Notes: a model not told the origin generated them from the letters alone. 9,103 nucleotides of DNA from Synechococcus sp. UW140 (GCA_945878795.1 CAMDWF010000075.1:1-9103); one strand, 5' to 3'; positions 1 through 6,319 are shown, numbered from the stretch's first letter. Program-made: numbers and translations.

Positions 1-504
1 CACCAGCGAGGTCAGCTGGCTGAAAACCTCCGGGTTGGCGGGATGGGCCGCCTCCAGGCTGGCCCGATCCAGATAGAGCTGGATGCTGCCGCTTTCGTCG
101 GCCAGGGTGAAAAAAGCCAGCTTGCCCATTACCCGACGGGTCATCACCCGACCCGCCACCGCCACCGCATCCGGGGCTTCCTGGCCGTTGGCCAGATCGG
201 CGTATTGGACCTGCAGGCTGGCGTTGCGATGGCTGGGCTCAAAACCGAGGGCATAGGGCCCCTGGCCCAGGGCCGCCAGCTTCTTGGCTTTCTCCCTGCG
301 GGTCACCGCCTCTACCGGCAGGAGTGCTCCACCCCCTTTGGCTGTCCGCATGGCCAGGTGATGCGCTTTTTTGAAGGCATCAAAATCAAGAAGTTCCGAG
401 CCATCCGTTTTGATGCTCCCGTAACCGCAGCCACGGACCAGATCCGCCTTGGACACAGAACCGAGTTCCTTGACCTTGGCGAGCAGATCGGGGCCAGTGA
501 GCAT
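1..504 (-). CDS. lysS: Lysyl-tRNA synthetase, N-terminal part, with an AbrB-like N-terminal extension (partial, runs off window)
   Basis: Class II LysRS charges tRNA-Lys with lysine in the cytoplasm. The 168 codons from the ATG at 504 are open to the window edge. Residues about 69-168 match the LysRS start and OB-fold anticodon-binding domain: REKAKKLAALGQGPYAL (70-86), then VAVAGRVMTRRVMGKLAFF (114-132) and IQLYL. The catalytic domain lies beyond position 1. Residues 1-50 (LLAKVKELGSVSKADLVRGC) instead resemble the N-terminal domain of small cyanobacterial AbrB-like regulators, which from memory read LLxKVKELGDxSKSDLVRxCGY. Codon-by-codon reading from 504 to 1 shows no stop, so the two parts are in frame. 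An alternative start is Met52 (ATG at 351), which would give a more ordinary LysRS and leave the first part untranslated or vestigial. The ATG at 504 lies 32 nt after the response-regulator stop, as expected for an operon gene; no clear Shine-Dalgarno is visible. LysRS identity is firm; the start is less so. Confidence 0.88.
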   Translation of the reverse strand, partial: MLTGPDLLAKVKELGSVSKADLVRGCGYGSIKTDGSELLDFDAFKKAHHLAMRTAKGGGALLPVEAVTRREKAKKLAALGQGPYALGFEPSHRNASLQVQYADLANGQEAPDAVAVAGRVMTRRVMGKLAFFTLADESGSIQLYLDRASLEAAHPANPEVFSQLTSLV

Positions 505-536
505 GGGGTTTTTGCGAATGGGGGACGGTTGCCGCC

Positions 537-1367
537 TCAGCTGACAGCCGCCAAGCTGCCTTCGCCCATACGCTGGGAGGCATAACCGGTCCCGCGCACG
601 GTGAGGATCAGCTCGGGGTTGCGAGGATCGGGCTCAAGTTTGCCCCGCAGGCGGGCAACGTAGACATCAACGACCCGCAGATCGGCGGCACGGCGCGGGG
701 GGTAACCCCAGAGTTGTTCAAGGATCTCGGCCCGGGGCACAACGCGCCCGGGTTCACGGAAAAGAAGTTCGAGCAGACTGAATTCTGTATAGGTGAGCGC
801 AATCCGCTGGCCATCACGGGTCACTTGGCGGCGATTGGTATCCACCACCAGATCCCCCAGGCGCATGACACCGGTGCCAGGGGTCGGCTCCCTGGGCTCG
901 CTGGCGGCCGAACCCTGGCCCACTCGCCTGAGGATGGTGGCGATACGGGCCTCCAATTCCTTGGGACTGAATGGTTTGGGCAGATAATCATCGGCACCGA
1001 GGTCGAGACCGGCTACCCGCTCCGAGATCGAGTCAAGGGCGGAAAGAAAGATGATCGGCACACAGGACTCGGCCCGCAACCGGCGGCAGACGGCAAATCC
1101 GTCCAGCTTGGGAAGCATGACGTCAAGAACCACCAGATCAGGTTGCTCCCGGTGAAACACCGCCAGAGCCTCGTCGCCGTCCTCGGCACAGACCACCCTG
1201 TAGCCAGCCAGCTGTAAACGCATCACCAGGACACGACGCACTGCCGGTTCATCGTCAACCACCAGCAGGGTGGGAGCCTCCGGCCGCTCCTGGATGGGCA
1301 ACTGGGAATCTTCGTCGTCAGACCCTTCCGACATCCGTGACTGCTGGGGAAAATCCTCCACGGCCAT
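537..1367 (-). CDS. OmpR/PhoB-family two-component response regulator, RpaB (Ycf27)-like
   Basis: A 276-residue response regulator. The receiver domain (about 34-150) has the acidic pair D38/D39, phospho-acceptor Asp82 in VVLDVMLPKLDG, Ser109 at the Thr/Ser switch and Lys131 in KPF. The C-terminal winged-helix DNA-binding domain (about 165-270) contains LTYTEFSLLELL and ends in LILTVRGTGY. The linker-proximal SPKELEARI stretch and the RVVDVYVARLRGKLEPDP region are close to cyanobacterial RpaB/Ycf27. However, several positions usually near-invariant in RpaB differ (for example LTYTEF for LTGMEF, RRAADLRVV for RHVDTRVV), so it may be a paralogue and I give no symbol. No histidine kinase is next to it. 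It lies about 146 nt downstream of the binding lipoprotein and 32 nt upstream of lysS, all on the same strand. Met12 (ATG at 1334) is an alternative start just before the acidic, disordered N-terminus; a short 5-bp inverted repeat (CAGAC/GTCTG, 1374-1390) sits just upstream of the chosen start. Confidence 0.9.
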   Translation of the reverse strand: MAVEDFPQQSRMSEGSDDEDSQLPIQERPEAPTLLVVDDEPAVRRVLVMRLQLAGYRVVCAEDGDEALAVFHREQPDLVVLDVMLPKLDGFAVCRRLRAESCVPIIFLSALDSISERVAGLDLGADDYLPKPFSPKELEARIATILRRVGQGSAASEPREPTPGTGVMRLGDLVVDTNRRQVTRDGQRIALTYTEFSLLELLFREPGRVVPRAEILEQLWGYPPRRAADLRVVDVYVARLRGKLEPDPRNPELILTVRGTGYASQRMGEGSLAAVS

Positions 1368-1513
1368 GGGCGACAGACCGGAAAAGTCTGGATGAAGAAT
1401 CGCAACCTTACCGTCTGACGCTCCCCTGGGTCATCCCCCCGGATCCACTGGGGCAGAGGGGATTCGGGCCAGCCAAGTTTTTGCTGCCAAACAGCCTGCC
1501 CTGCCTTTTTCTG

Positions 1514-2896
1514 TTAAGGCGACCCCAAACCTTTGGCCAAGGGAGCTTCAGGCCAGCGCGCCGCTGCGTACTGGTTCCATTCCGCTGCCGCTGCGGCCAA
1601 GGCGTCGTCGCTCGACACCTGGGCCAACATCGCCCGTTGCAGTTGGGTATAAAGAATCGCCTGCAGCCGCTTGATCCCCGGAGTTGGGGGCACCAAAACC
1701 TCACCTTGCTCAAGGGTTGAGGTTGAAAGCAAGCGGGCCCGGTGCACCAGCGCCTCGCGGCTGCCCCTGGGTCGCTCGACGGCCAAACGCTGCTGCAGAC
1801 GCTGCAGCGCCACCCTGGACGAGGGCAGCACCCTGGCCTCCTCGGCGAAGGCCAGCTGATGCTCGGCATCGGTGAGCATCAGGGCGAAGTCGAGAGCTTC
1901 AGCGGCCATCGGACTGCGGCGGGGAACCCCAAGGGTCATCATCGCCACATTGGCCCGTCCGTCAGGCCCCACCAAGGCCGGATAAGGCGCCGTGACGGCG
2001 GCAATGCCAGGGGCATTGGTCTGCAGGTTGCTGAGAAAATCAGGACCACTGGCCACCTGGGCCAAGTCACCGGACTGATAAAGCTCGATAGCGCGTCGGT
2101 AACCCTGGCTCAACACCTCCCGCGGCAACAGGCCACGGCGATAGAGATCGGTCCAGAAGGCGAAGGCGCGGCGACCGGCCGGGGTGACGAAGGCGGCGCG
2201 ATGCCGGTCATCGAGAAGCTGCACACCCATTTGCACCATCGACTCCATCAATTCGGCGGAGTCATCGGGCACCACGGTGACAAACAGGGCGTAACGGCCG
2301 GTGCGACGGCGCACGGCCTCGGCATAGGCGGGCACCTCCTCCCAGCTTCGCGGTGGGGCCACCAGCCCCGCCTGACGGAGCAAGGTGCTGTTAGCGAACG
2401 TCAGCCGCACGGTTAGATACCACGGCACAGCGATCTGGGCTCCGTCCTGGCGGGCCGCCTTCCAGATCCTGGGCAGGTAGGCGTCGGCTGCGCCGGGAGG
2501 CAGAAGGGGGCCCAGGTCCCGCAACCCCCCTTTACTGGCCAGATTGGCACCGAACAGTGGATTGAGATTGACCAGATCCGGGGCCGTGCGGGCGAAGACG
2601 GCCGCCAAAAGCTTGCGTTCCACCGAGCTCCAGGGCACGTCGGTCCAGCGAACCCTGGTAGCTGGCTGGGACCCTTCCCAGTCCCTGATGGTTTGGCGCA
2701 GAAAGCCATTGAAGCGGGGCGCTAAATCGAGGGTCCAGACACTGATCTGACGCGTCGTCGCCCCACCCCTAGCCGGGGCCGGAGGTGTGGGTGAGCTAGC
2801 GCAGGAGGCCAGCAAGGCCACCAAGACAAGGGGGAGGCCAGCCAAGCCAGCCCTCCGCCACCACCCCAGGCTCCCAGTGCTGCGGAGCTCAGCCAC
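1514..2896 (-). CDS. ABC-transporter sugar-type solute-binding lipoprotein (family 1)
   Basis: A predicted periplasmic lipoprotein of 460 residues, in the length range of MalE/UgpB-type solute-binding proteins. I place the start at the GTG at 2896, which lies inside the end of mreD (GTGGCTGA, start and stop overlapping by 8 nt). This gives a proper signal peptide: basic WWRR, a hydrophobic run, then lipobox LLASC with Cys32 as the lipidation site. The longer frame upstream to 3025 only repeats mreD in another frame. The mature part shows family 1 features: an ISVWTLD opening strand, APDLVNLNPLFGANLASKGGL near the first lobe, IAVPWYL, SWEEVPAYAEAVRRRTGRYAL, and the long C-terminal helical lobe. 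Lobe features indicate a sugar or sugar-like ligand, but the ligand cannot be read from the sequence. No permease or ATPase gene is nearby, so it is an orphan here. Position after mreBCD suggests co-transcription with cell-shape genes. The stop is TAA. Confidence 0.87.
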   Translation of the reverse strand: MAELRSTGSLGWWRRAGLAGLPLVLVALLASCASSPTPPAPARGGATTRQISVWTLDLAPRFNGFLRQTIRDWEGSQPATRVRWTDVPWSSVERKLLAAVFARTAPDLVNLNPLFGANLASKGGLRDLGPLLPPGAADAYLPRIWKAARQDGAQIAVPWYLTVRLTFANSTLLRQAGLVAPPRSWEEVPAYAEAVRRRTGRYALFVTVVPDDSAELMESMVQMGVQLLDDRHRAAFVTPAGRRAFAFWTDLYRRGLLPREVLSQGYRRAIELYQSGDLAQVASGPDFLSNLQTNAPGIAAVTAPYPALVGPDGRANVAMMTLGVPRRSPMAAEALDFALMLTDAEHQLAFAEEARVLPSSRVALQRLQQRLAVERPRGSREALVHRARLLSTSTLEQGEVLVPPTPGIKRLQAILYTQLQRAMLAQVSSDDALAAAAAEWNQYAAARWPEAPLAKGLGSP

Positions 2897-3461
2897 GCCC
2901 GCTCGCCGTCTGCATTCGGCGAAACAACAGCAGCAGCAACGAACAAAACACAGGTGCCAACAGAGCGGCCAGCAGGAGCTGGCCCAGCAGGATCTGGACC
3001 CCTGCCATGGCCAGGTCGGATCCATGCCATCCCGGCAGGGCCAGGCGGGCCGCAGGCGCCCCCTGCAGCCCCCTCAGGCCAAACCAACTGCGCCAGGCCC
3101 ACTGGGCCATCAGGCTGAGATTGAGGCCAAGGGTGCCGATCATCGCCAGCAGGGCGAGGTTGAAACTCCGTTCGATCGGCGGACCCTCGTACCCAAGCCT
3201 TCCCCACCACCAGCCCAGAAGCAGCAGGGCCGGAATGGCGCTGACGGGTCCCGGATTAAGCGAGTCGAGCAGCAGACCCAGGCAGAGCCCGGCCAGGCTT
3301 CCGGACCGCTGGCCATCGACGAGGGCCCAGGGAAGTAGCCAGAGAGGGGCCCAGGCCGGTGGTGTCCCTGCAATCCTCAACCAGGCCGGTGACGCCAGGG
3401 TGAGCAGGGGTACCACCAACATCGAGAACATCAGCCAGGGTTGGCGCGTCGCGAGGATCAT
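2889..3461 (-). CDS. mreD: Rod shape-determining membrane protein MreD
   Basis: MreD is an integral inner-membrane partner of MreC in the elongasome that directs lateral peptidoglycan synthesis. The 190-residue product is almost all hydrophobic helices. A first segment is MLVVPLLTLASP; then come WLLPWALVDG and LAGLCLGLLLDSLNPGP, the charged-residue-plus-glycine loop typical of MreD; then helices around ALLLLGWWWG, LALLAMIGTLGLNLSLMAQW, and a C-terminal LLGQLLLAALLAPVFCSLLLLLFRR. I chose the ATG at 3461 because it forms ATGA with the mreC stop (4-nt overlap), the usual coupling signal; an in-frame ATG at 3485 would give eight more residues inside mreC. The low sequence conservation of MreD means the identification rests on hydropathy, length and its position right after mreC. 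The 3' end overlaps the GTG start of the following lipoprotein gene. Confidence 0.88.
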   Translation of the reverse strand: MILATRQPWLMFSMLVVPLLTLASPAWLRIAGTPPAWAPLWLLPWALVDGQRSGSLAGLCLGLLLDSLNPGPVSAIPALLLLGWWWGRLGYEGPPIERSFNLALLAMIGTLGLNLSLMAQWAWRSWFGLRGLQGAPAARLALPGWHGSDLAMAGVQILLGQLLLAALLAPVFCSLLLLLFRRMQTASGRG

Positions 3462-4201
3462 CGGGGCACCAGAACCTGGACCCAATCGACGGCATCCACC
3501 GGGGCGATCAACTGCACCACGGCCTCGGGTGCCGGATCAGCGCGTTCATCCACCGACTGCAGCACCCCCACCGGCAGATTGGGGGGCACCAGGGTGCTCG
3601 CCGGGGAGGTGAAAACCACATCCCCCGGTTGCACCTGGGGATCCTTCTCCAGGAAACGCGCCACCGGGCGGCTGGTGCCCAGGCCGCTGAGCAGGGCATG
3701 GTGGCGATTGCGCGCCACCCAGACCCCAATCCGGCTGGTGGGGTCGGTGAGCAGGGTCACGGTGGCCGTCGTCGGGGTGACCGAGCTGACCAGACCGATC
3801 AATCCACCTGGGGCAAGCACCGCCTGTCCCACCTTCACACCTTCCAGGGAACCCTTGCCCAGGAGCAACTGCTGCCACCAGCCCCCTGGAACCCTTGAGA
3901 TGACCGGGGCAGAAAGGCGGGTAGGGCTAAGGGTCTGCAATTGCAGCAGACCTCGCAGGCGTTGATTTTCGGTTTCGAGCTGGGCCAGCCTCACCTGGTC
4001 TTCGCTGCGCCTTGCCGACCGCAGCCACTCCCCCTGGGCGGTACCAGGCCAGAAGGGCCGACTCAGCTGGGCGTAGACGTCAAGCAGGAAGGCGCCCTTG
4101 GACATACGGACCAACGTCAACATGCCCAAAGCGATCAGCAGGGGCCAGACCTGGAAAAGGGACCGGGCGGCTCCAGGCCGCAGCCAGCGAGAGGCCGGCA
4201 T
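3458..4201 (-). CDS. mreC: Rod shape-determining protein MreC
   Basis: MreC is a bitopic periplasmic scaffold that links MreB/MreD to penicillin-binding proteins. The 247-residue product has a short basic N-terminus, one membrane helix at about 17-31 (VWPLLIALGMLTLV), a coiled-coil stretch at about 66-88 (EDQVRLAQLETENQRLRGLL) and then the beta-rich MreC core. Core landmarks are APVISRVPGGWWQQLLLGKG (98-117), where MreC proteins usually read I.R.P..W, GQAVLAPGGLIGLVSSVTP (125-143), VTLLTDPTSRIGVWVAR, and the second barrel with PGDVVFTS (192-199) and P.GLPVG-like PPNLPVGVL. It starts 5 nt after the mreB stop and overlaps mreD by 4 nt, so it is translated from the mreBCD message. Length is a little under the common 270-330 residues because the C-terminal tail is short, but nothing essential appears missing. 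Confidence 0.93.
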   Translation of the reverse strand: MPASRWLRPGAARSLFQVWPLLIALGMLTLVRMSKGAFLLDVYAQLSRPFWPGTAQGEWLRSARRSEDQVRLAQLETENQRLRGLLQLQTLSPTRLSAPVISRVPGGWWQQLLLGKGSLEGVKVGQAVLAPGGLIGLVSSVTPTTATVTLLTDPTSRIGVWVARNRHHALLSGLGTSRPVARFLEKDPQVQPGDVVFTSPASTLVPPNLPVGVLQSVDERADPAPEAVVQLIAPVDAVDWVQVLVPR

Positions 4202-4206
4202 GGCAT

Positions 4207-5253
4207 TCAGCTGGCCGGACGAGCGAAGTCTGGGGTGTCAAGCACCCTCTCCAATCGCTTGTAATCTTCCAAAACCATGCCACAGCCGTTGACTACGCAC
4301 AGCAAAGGATCCTCGGCCACATGGGTAAGGATGCCGGTCTCGTGACTGATGAGGTCACAGATGCCACGCACCAAGGCACCACCGCCGGCCAACATGATGC
4401 CCCGGTCAACAATGTCGGCGGCGAGTTCGGGGGGGGTGCGCTCCAGGGTGCGCTTGACGGCCTCCACGATCACGTTGAGCGGTTCGGCCATCGCCTCGCG
4501 AATGTCACCGGCACGCACGTTGATGGTGCGGGGCAGGCCCGACAACAAGTGGAGGCCGCGCACGTCCATGGAGGTTTCGTCATGGGCGTCGTCGGGGAAG
4601 GCCGAACCGATGCGGATTTTGATGTCCTCAGCGGTGCGCTCTCCGACCACAAGGTTATGCACCTTCTTGAGGTAGATCCCAATCGCCTCACTCAGCTCAT
4701 CGCCGGCCACCCGCACCGATTCACTGAGCACGGTGCCTCCCAGGCTGAGAACGGCCACTTCCGTGGTGCCACCACCGATGTCCACCATCATGGTGCCGAC
4801 GGGCTCTGTCACAGGCAGGCCGGCACCGATGGCTGCGGCCACGGGCTCATCGATCAGGTGCACCTGACGGGCACCTGCCAAGCCGGCCTCCCGTACGGCC
4901 CGTCGTTCCACACCGGTGACGCCGCTCGGGATCCCGATCACGAGCCTCGGAGCCACCACGCCCCGACCCTCGTTGCCCTTCTGAATGAAGGTCTTGATCA
5001 TCTGCTCAGCGGCGTCGAAATCGGCGATGACGCCATCCCGCAGCGGCCGAACGGCCCGGATATTGCCGGGGGTGCGACCCAGCATCGACTTGGCCTCATT
5101 GCCCACCGCCAAAGGCACATTGCGCTCCAGATCAATTGCCACCACAGATGGTTCCTGCAGCACGATGCCCTTGCCGGACACGTACATCAGGGTGTTGGCG
5201 GTGCCAAGATCAATGCCGATGTCGCGGGAAAACTGGAAGCGACGAAAGAACAC
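4207..5253 (-). CDS. mreB: Rod shape-determining actin homologue MreB
   Basis: MreB polymerises on the inner face of the membrane and positions the cell-wall elongation machinery. The actin-fold nucleotide motifs are all present: phosphate-1 loop DIGIDLGTANT (11-21), connect-1 region DGVIADFDAAEQMI (73-86), phosphate-2 loop VDIGGGTTEVAVLS (157-170) and adenosine motif GIMLAGGGALVRG (285-297). I set the start at the GTG at 5253, which yields FFRRFQFSRDIGID, the usual cyanobacterial MreB opening with a membrane-associating N-terminus, and a 348-residue protein (family about 345-350). The frame is open 19 codons further to an ATG at 5310, but that extra stretch (AGLVGADAYDRSSDRPN) is not family-like. 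First gene of the minus-strand mreBCD cluster and divergent from ssb. Confidence 0.95.
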   Translation of the reverse strand: MFFRRFQFSRDIGIDLGTANTLMYVSGKGIVLQEPSVVAIDLERNVPLAVGNEAKSMLGRTPGNIRAVRPLRDGVIADFDAAEQMIKTFIQKGNEGRGVVAPRLVIGIPSGVTGVERRAVREAGLAGARQVHLIDEPVAAAIGAGLPVTEPVGTMMVDIGGGTTEVAVLSLGGTVLSESVRVAGDELSEAIGIYLKKVHNLVVGERTAEDIKIRIGSAFPDDAHDETSMDVRGLHLLSGLPRTINVRAGDIREAMAEPLNVIVEAVKRTLERTPPELAADIVDRGIMLAGGGALVRGICDLISHETGILTHVAEDPLLCVVNGCGMVLEDYKRLERVLDTPDFARPAS

Positions 5254-5277
5254 AAGGTTCGGCCTATCTGAGGACCG

Positions 5278-5283
5278 ATCATA
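5278..5283 (-). promoter_or_regulatory. Candidate -10 element upstream of mreB
   Basis: The minus strand reads TATGAT at 5283-5278, one mismatch from the sigma-70 -10 consensus. It lies about 25 nt upstream of the preferred GTG start of mreB. No good -35 hexamer lies at 16-18 nt; the best is TTGGCT at 5310-5305 with a 21-nt spacer, which is too long. The 163-bp spacer between mreB and ssb must contain both divergent promoters, but nothing stronger is visible, and I found no convincing -10/-35 pair for ssb. Treat as a weak guess. Confidence 0.25.
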
Positions 5284-5404
5284 GGCGTCAGCTCCGACGA
5301 GCCCAGCCAAGTAGGGGCAGTGAGACAGTCGGTGGCACTCATGGAACGGAACCCTGGCTTGGTCAACACCGACCGGGGTGCCGCATCATTGATCCACTTA
5401 TCCC

Positions 5405-5409
5405 AGGAG
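5405..5409 (+). promoter_or_regulatory. Shine-Dalgarno of ssb
   Basis: AGGAG sits 7 nt before the ATG at 5417. This decides the ssb start in favour of 5417 over the out-of-frame ATG at 5412. It is the only clear Shine-Dalgarno before a gene in this window; the other genes here have weak or no matches. Confidence 0.7.
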
Positions 5410-5416
5410 CGATGCC

Positions 5417-5812
5417 ATGGGCGTCAATTCCATCACCCTCGTCGGCCGGGCCGGCCGCGACCCCGAAGTCCGTTACTTCGAGTCCGGCAGCATGGTTGCC
5501 AACCTCACCCTGGCGGTGAACCGCCGCAGCCGGGACGATGAGCCCGACTGGTTCAACCTCGAGATCTGGGGCAAACAGGCCCAGGTCGCAGCCGACTATG
5601 TCCGCAAGGGCTCCTTGCTGGGCATCATCGGTTCCTTCAAGCTCGACCGCTGGACCGACCGCAGCAGCGGCGAGGAGCGCACCAAACCAGTGATCCGGGT
5701 CGATCGGCTGGAGCTGTTGGGCAGCAAGCGGGATGCCGAAGGGGGCGGCGGCCTTGGCGGAGGCGGCAACTACGGCGGCAGTGAACCCAGCGAGGAAGAA
5801 GTGCCGTTCTGA
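5417..5812 (+). CDS. ssb: Single-stranded DNA-binding protein
   Basis: SSB coats single-stranded DNA in replication, repair and recombination and recruits partner enzymes through its acidic C-terminal tip. The 131-residue product starts NSITLVGRAGRDPEVRYF and runs through a complete OB fold: MVANLTLAVNRRSRD, DWFNLEIWGKQAQVAADYVRKG (aromatics that stack on bases), LLGIIGSFKLDRWTD and VIRVDRLELLGSKRD. A short glycine-rich linker (about 113-121) leads to the acidic tip EEEVPF, equivalent to the DDIPF tip of E. coli SSB. The protein is shorter than E. coli SSB (178 residues) because the linker is short, as is usual in cyanobacteria. It is transcribed alone, divergent from mreB and closed by a strong hairpin. 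Confidence 0.97.
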   Translation: MGVNSITLVGRAGRDPEVRYFESGSMVANLTLAVNRRSRDDEPDWFNLEIWGKQAQVAADYVRKGSLLGIIGSFKLDRWTDRSSGEERTKPVIRVDRLELLGSKRDAEGGGGLGGGGNYGGSEPSEEEVPF

Positions 5813-5817
5813 AGCCC

Positions 5818-5864
5818 TGGCCCCCAGGCAAACGCGGCGGGATCGCCCATTTGCCTGGGGGCTG
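5818..5864. terminator. Strong hairpin after ssb, probable bidirectional terminator
   Basis: CCCCCAGGCAAA (5821-5832) pairs perfectly with TTTGCCTGGGGG (5850-5861); the stem can be extended by a G-C and two G-T pairs to 5818/5864. The 17-nt loop contains a nested small stem GGCG/CGCC (5836-5839 with 5844-5847). It starts 6 nt after the ssb stop. There is no T-run on either strand, so it is not a textbook intrinsic terminator; it could also protect the mRNA 3' end. It separates ssb from minus-strand debris that runs toward it. Confidence 0.6.
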
Positions 5865-5883
5865 TCCCAACGGGTGGGGCCCA

Positions 5884-6060
5884 TCAAGGCCAGCAACCCT
5901 GCTGAGCGCGCCCAAAGATGAGCAGGGCAATCCATAGCAAAATTCCGAAGTTCAAGGCCAAGGCCTTATTGAGAATTACCTCAATCGGCTTGACAAACGT
6001 CAACGCCCGCATCGAGTATTGGGCCAGAGCCCAACTGACCGATCTCAGCGCCAAAGGGGT
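5884..6060 (-). pseudogene. C-terminal remnant of a second DedA-family membrane protein
   Basis: On the minus strand the frame from about 6057 to the TGA at 5886-5884 encodes PLALRSVSWALAQ, then ALTFVKPIEVILNKALAL, then NFGILLWIALLIF. Compared with the C-terminus of the intact DedA protein in this window (NLALTAAGWALG, then GFIKPFEGIVNKLLAL, then LIFGVVVWLGL), it aligns without gaps for over 30 residues: LAL, WAL, exactly 11 residues, KP, E, I, NK, LAL, and after one gap FG and W. There is no start and no N-terminal two-thirds; upstream the similarity stops and the same frame meets a stop at 6108-6106. It is therefore a truncated paralogue, well diverged from the intact copy at the DNA level. 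Alternatively, an ATG at 6012 could open a 42-residue one-helix peptide; see the findings. Stop lies 20 nt from the ssb hairpin. Confidence 0.6.
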
Positions 6061-6080
6061 TTCAAACCCATTCGACGCAC

Positions 6081-6109
6081 ATAATAAGTTTTGACGGACT
6101 CGCTGTCAA
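6081..6109 (-). promoter_or_regulatory. Near-consensus sigma-70 promoter pattern
   Basis: On the minus strand TTGACA (6109-6104), a 17-nt spacer and TATTAT (6086-6081) give a perfect -35, optimal spacing and a 5/6 -10. Transcription would start near 6074 and run toward the ssb hairpin, covering the DedA-like remnant. It is the best promoter match I see in the window, yet it lies among gene debris, so it may be chance in an AT-richer stretch or may drive a short RNA of roughly 210-255 nt. Confidence 0.45.
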
Positions 6110-6127
6110 GACGCATACAGAAATCCC

Positions 6128-6220
6128 AACATTAAGAACCAAAATTCCGCCAGGCTTGAAAACTCGCGTAAATTCACCAAGAGCTATGGATCAATCTTCG
6201 ACCTGACTAATTACATCCGC
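6128..6220 (-). pseudogene. Fragment of a class I SAM-dependent methyltransferase
   Basis: The minus strand at 6181-6128 encodes LGEFTRVFKPGGILVLNV. This is the typical post-core segment of Methyltransf_11/25 proteins (from memory, E..RVLKPGG.L.L..), with helix, KPGG turn and following strand. Upstream in the same frame is ADVISQVED (6220-6194), reminiscent of the preceding strand-and-turn (DVI....VLEHVED) with a few residues lost, but separated by a TGA stop at 6193-6191. No SAM-binding GxGxG motif is present, and after the conserved piece the frame becomes unrelated and stops about 20 codons later. It is most simply a decayed remnant. Identification rests on one 18-residue motif, so it is tentative. 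Together with the DedA-like piece it fills the AT-richer 5865-6319 gap; I see no other gene there. Confidence 0.45.
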
Positions 6221-6319
6221 ACACATAATTATAGCTGATTTTATCGTAACTTTTAGTTATGGCTTGCCTTGAAGTAGAGGGTAATGATCCCGACGTCCCC
6301 ACCACCAACCCGGGGGGCC

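Noticed and set aside
1742..2416. Plus-strand 224-codon frame opposite the binding lipoprotein
   Set aside because: Antisense shadow of a signal-peptide-bearing, family-like protein; no independent start signal or motif.
4012..5271. Long plus-strand frame (419 codons) opposite mreB
   Set aside because: It is the antisense shadow of a clear mreB/mreC coding region; the translation is His/Gly/Gln-rich with no family features, as expected from high-GC third positions.
6247..6259. Palindrome TAACT-TTT-AGTTA
   Set aside because: Only a 5-bp AT stem in an AT-rich stretch; expected by chance and not placed at a promoter I can recognise.
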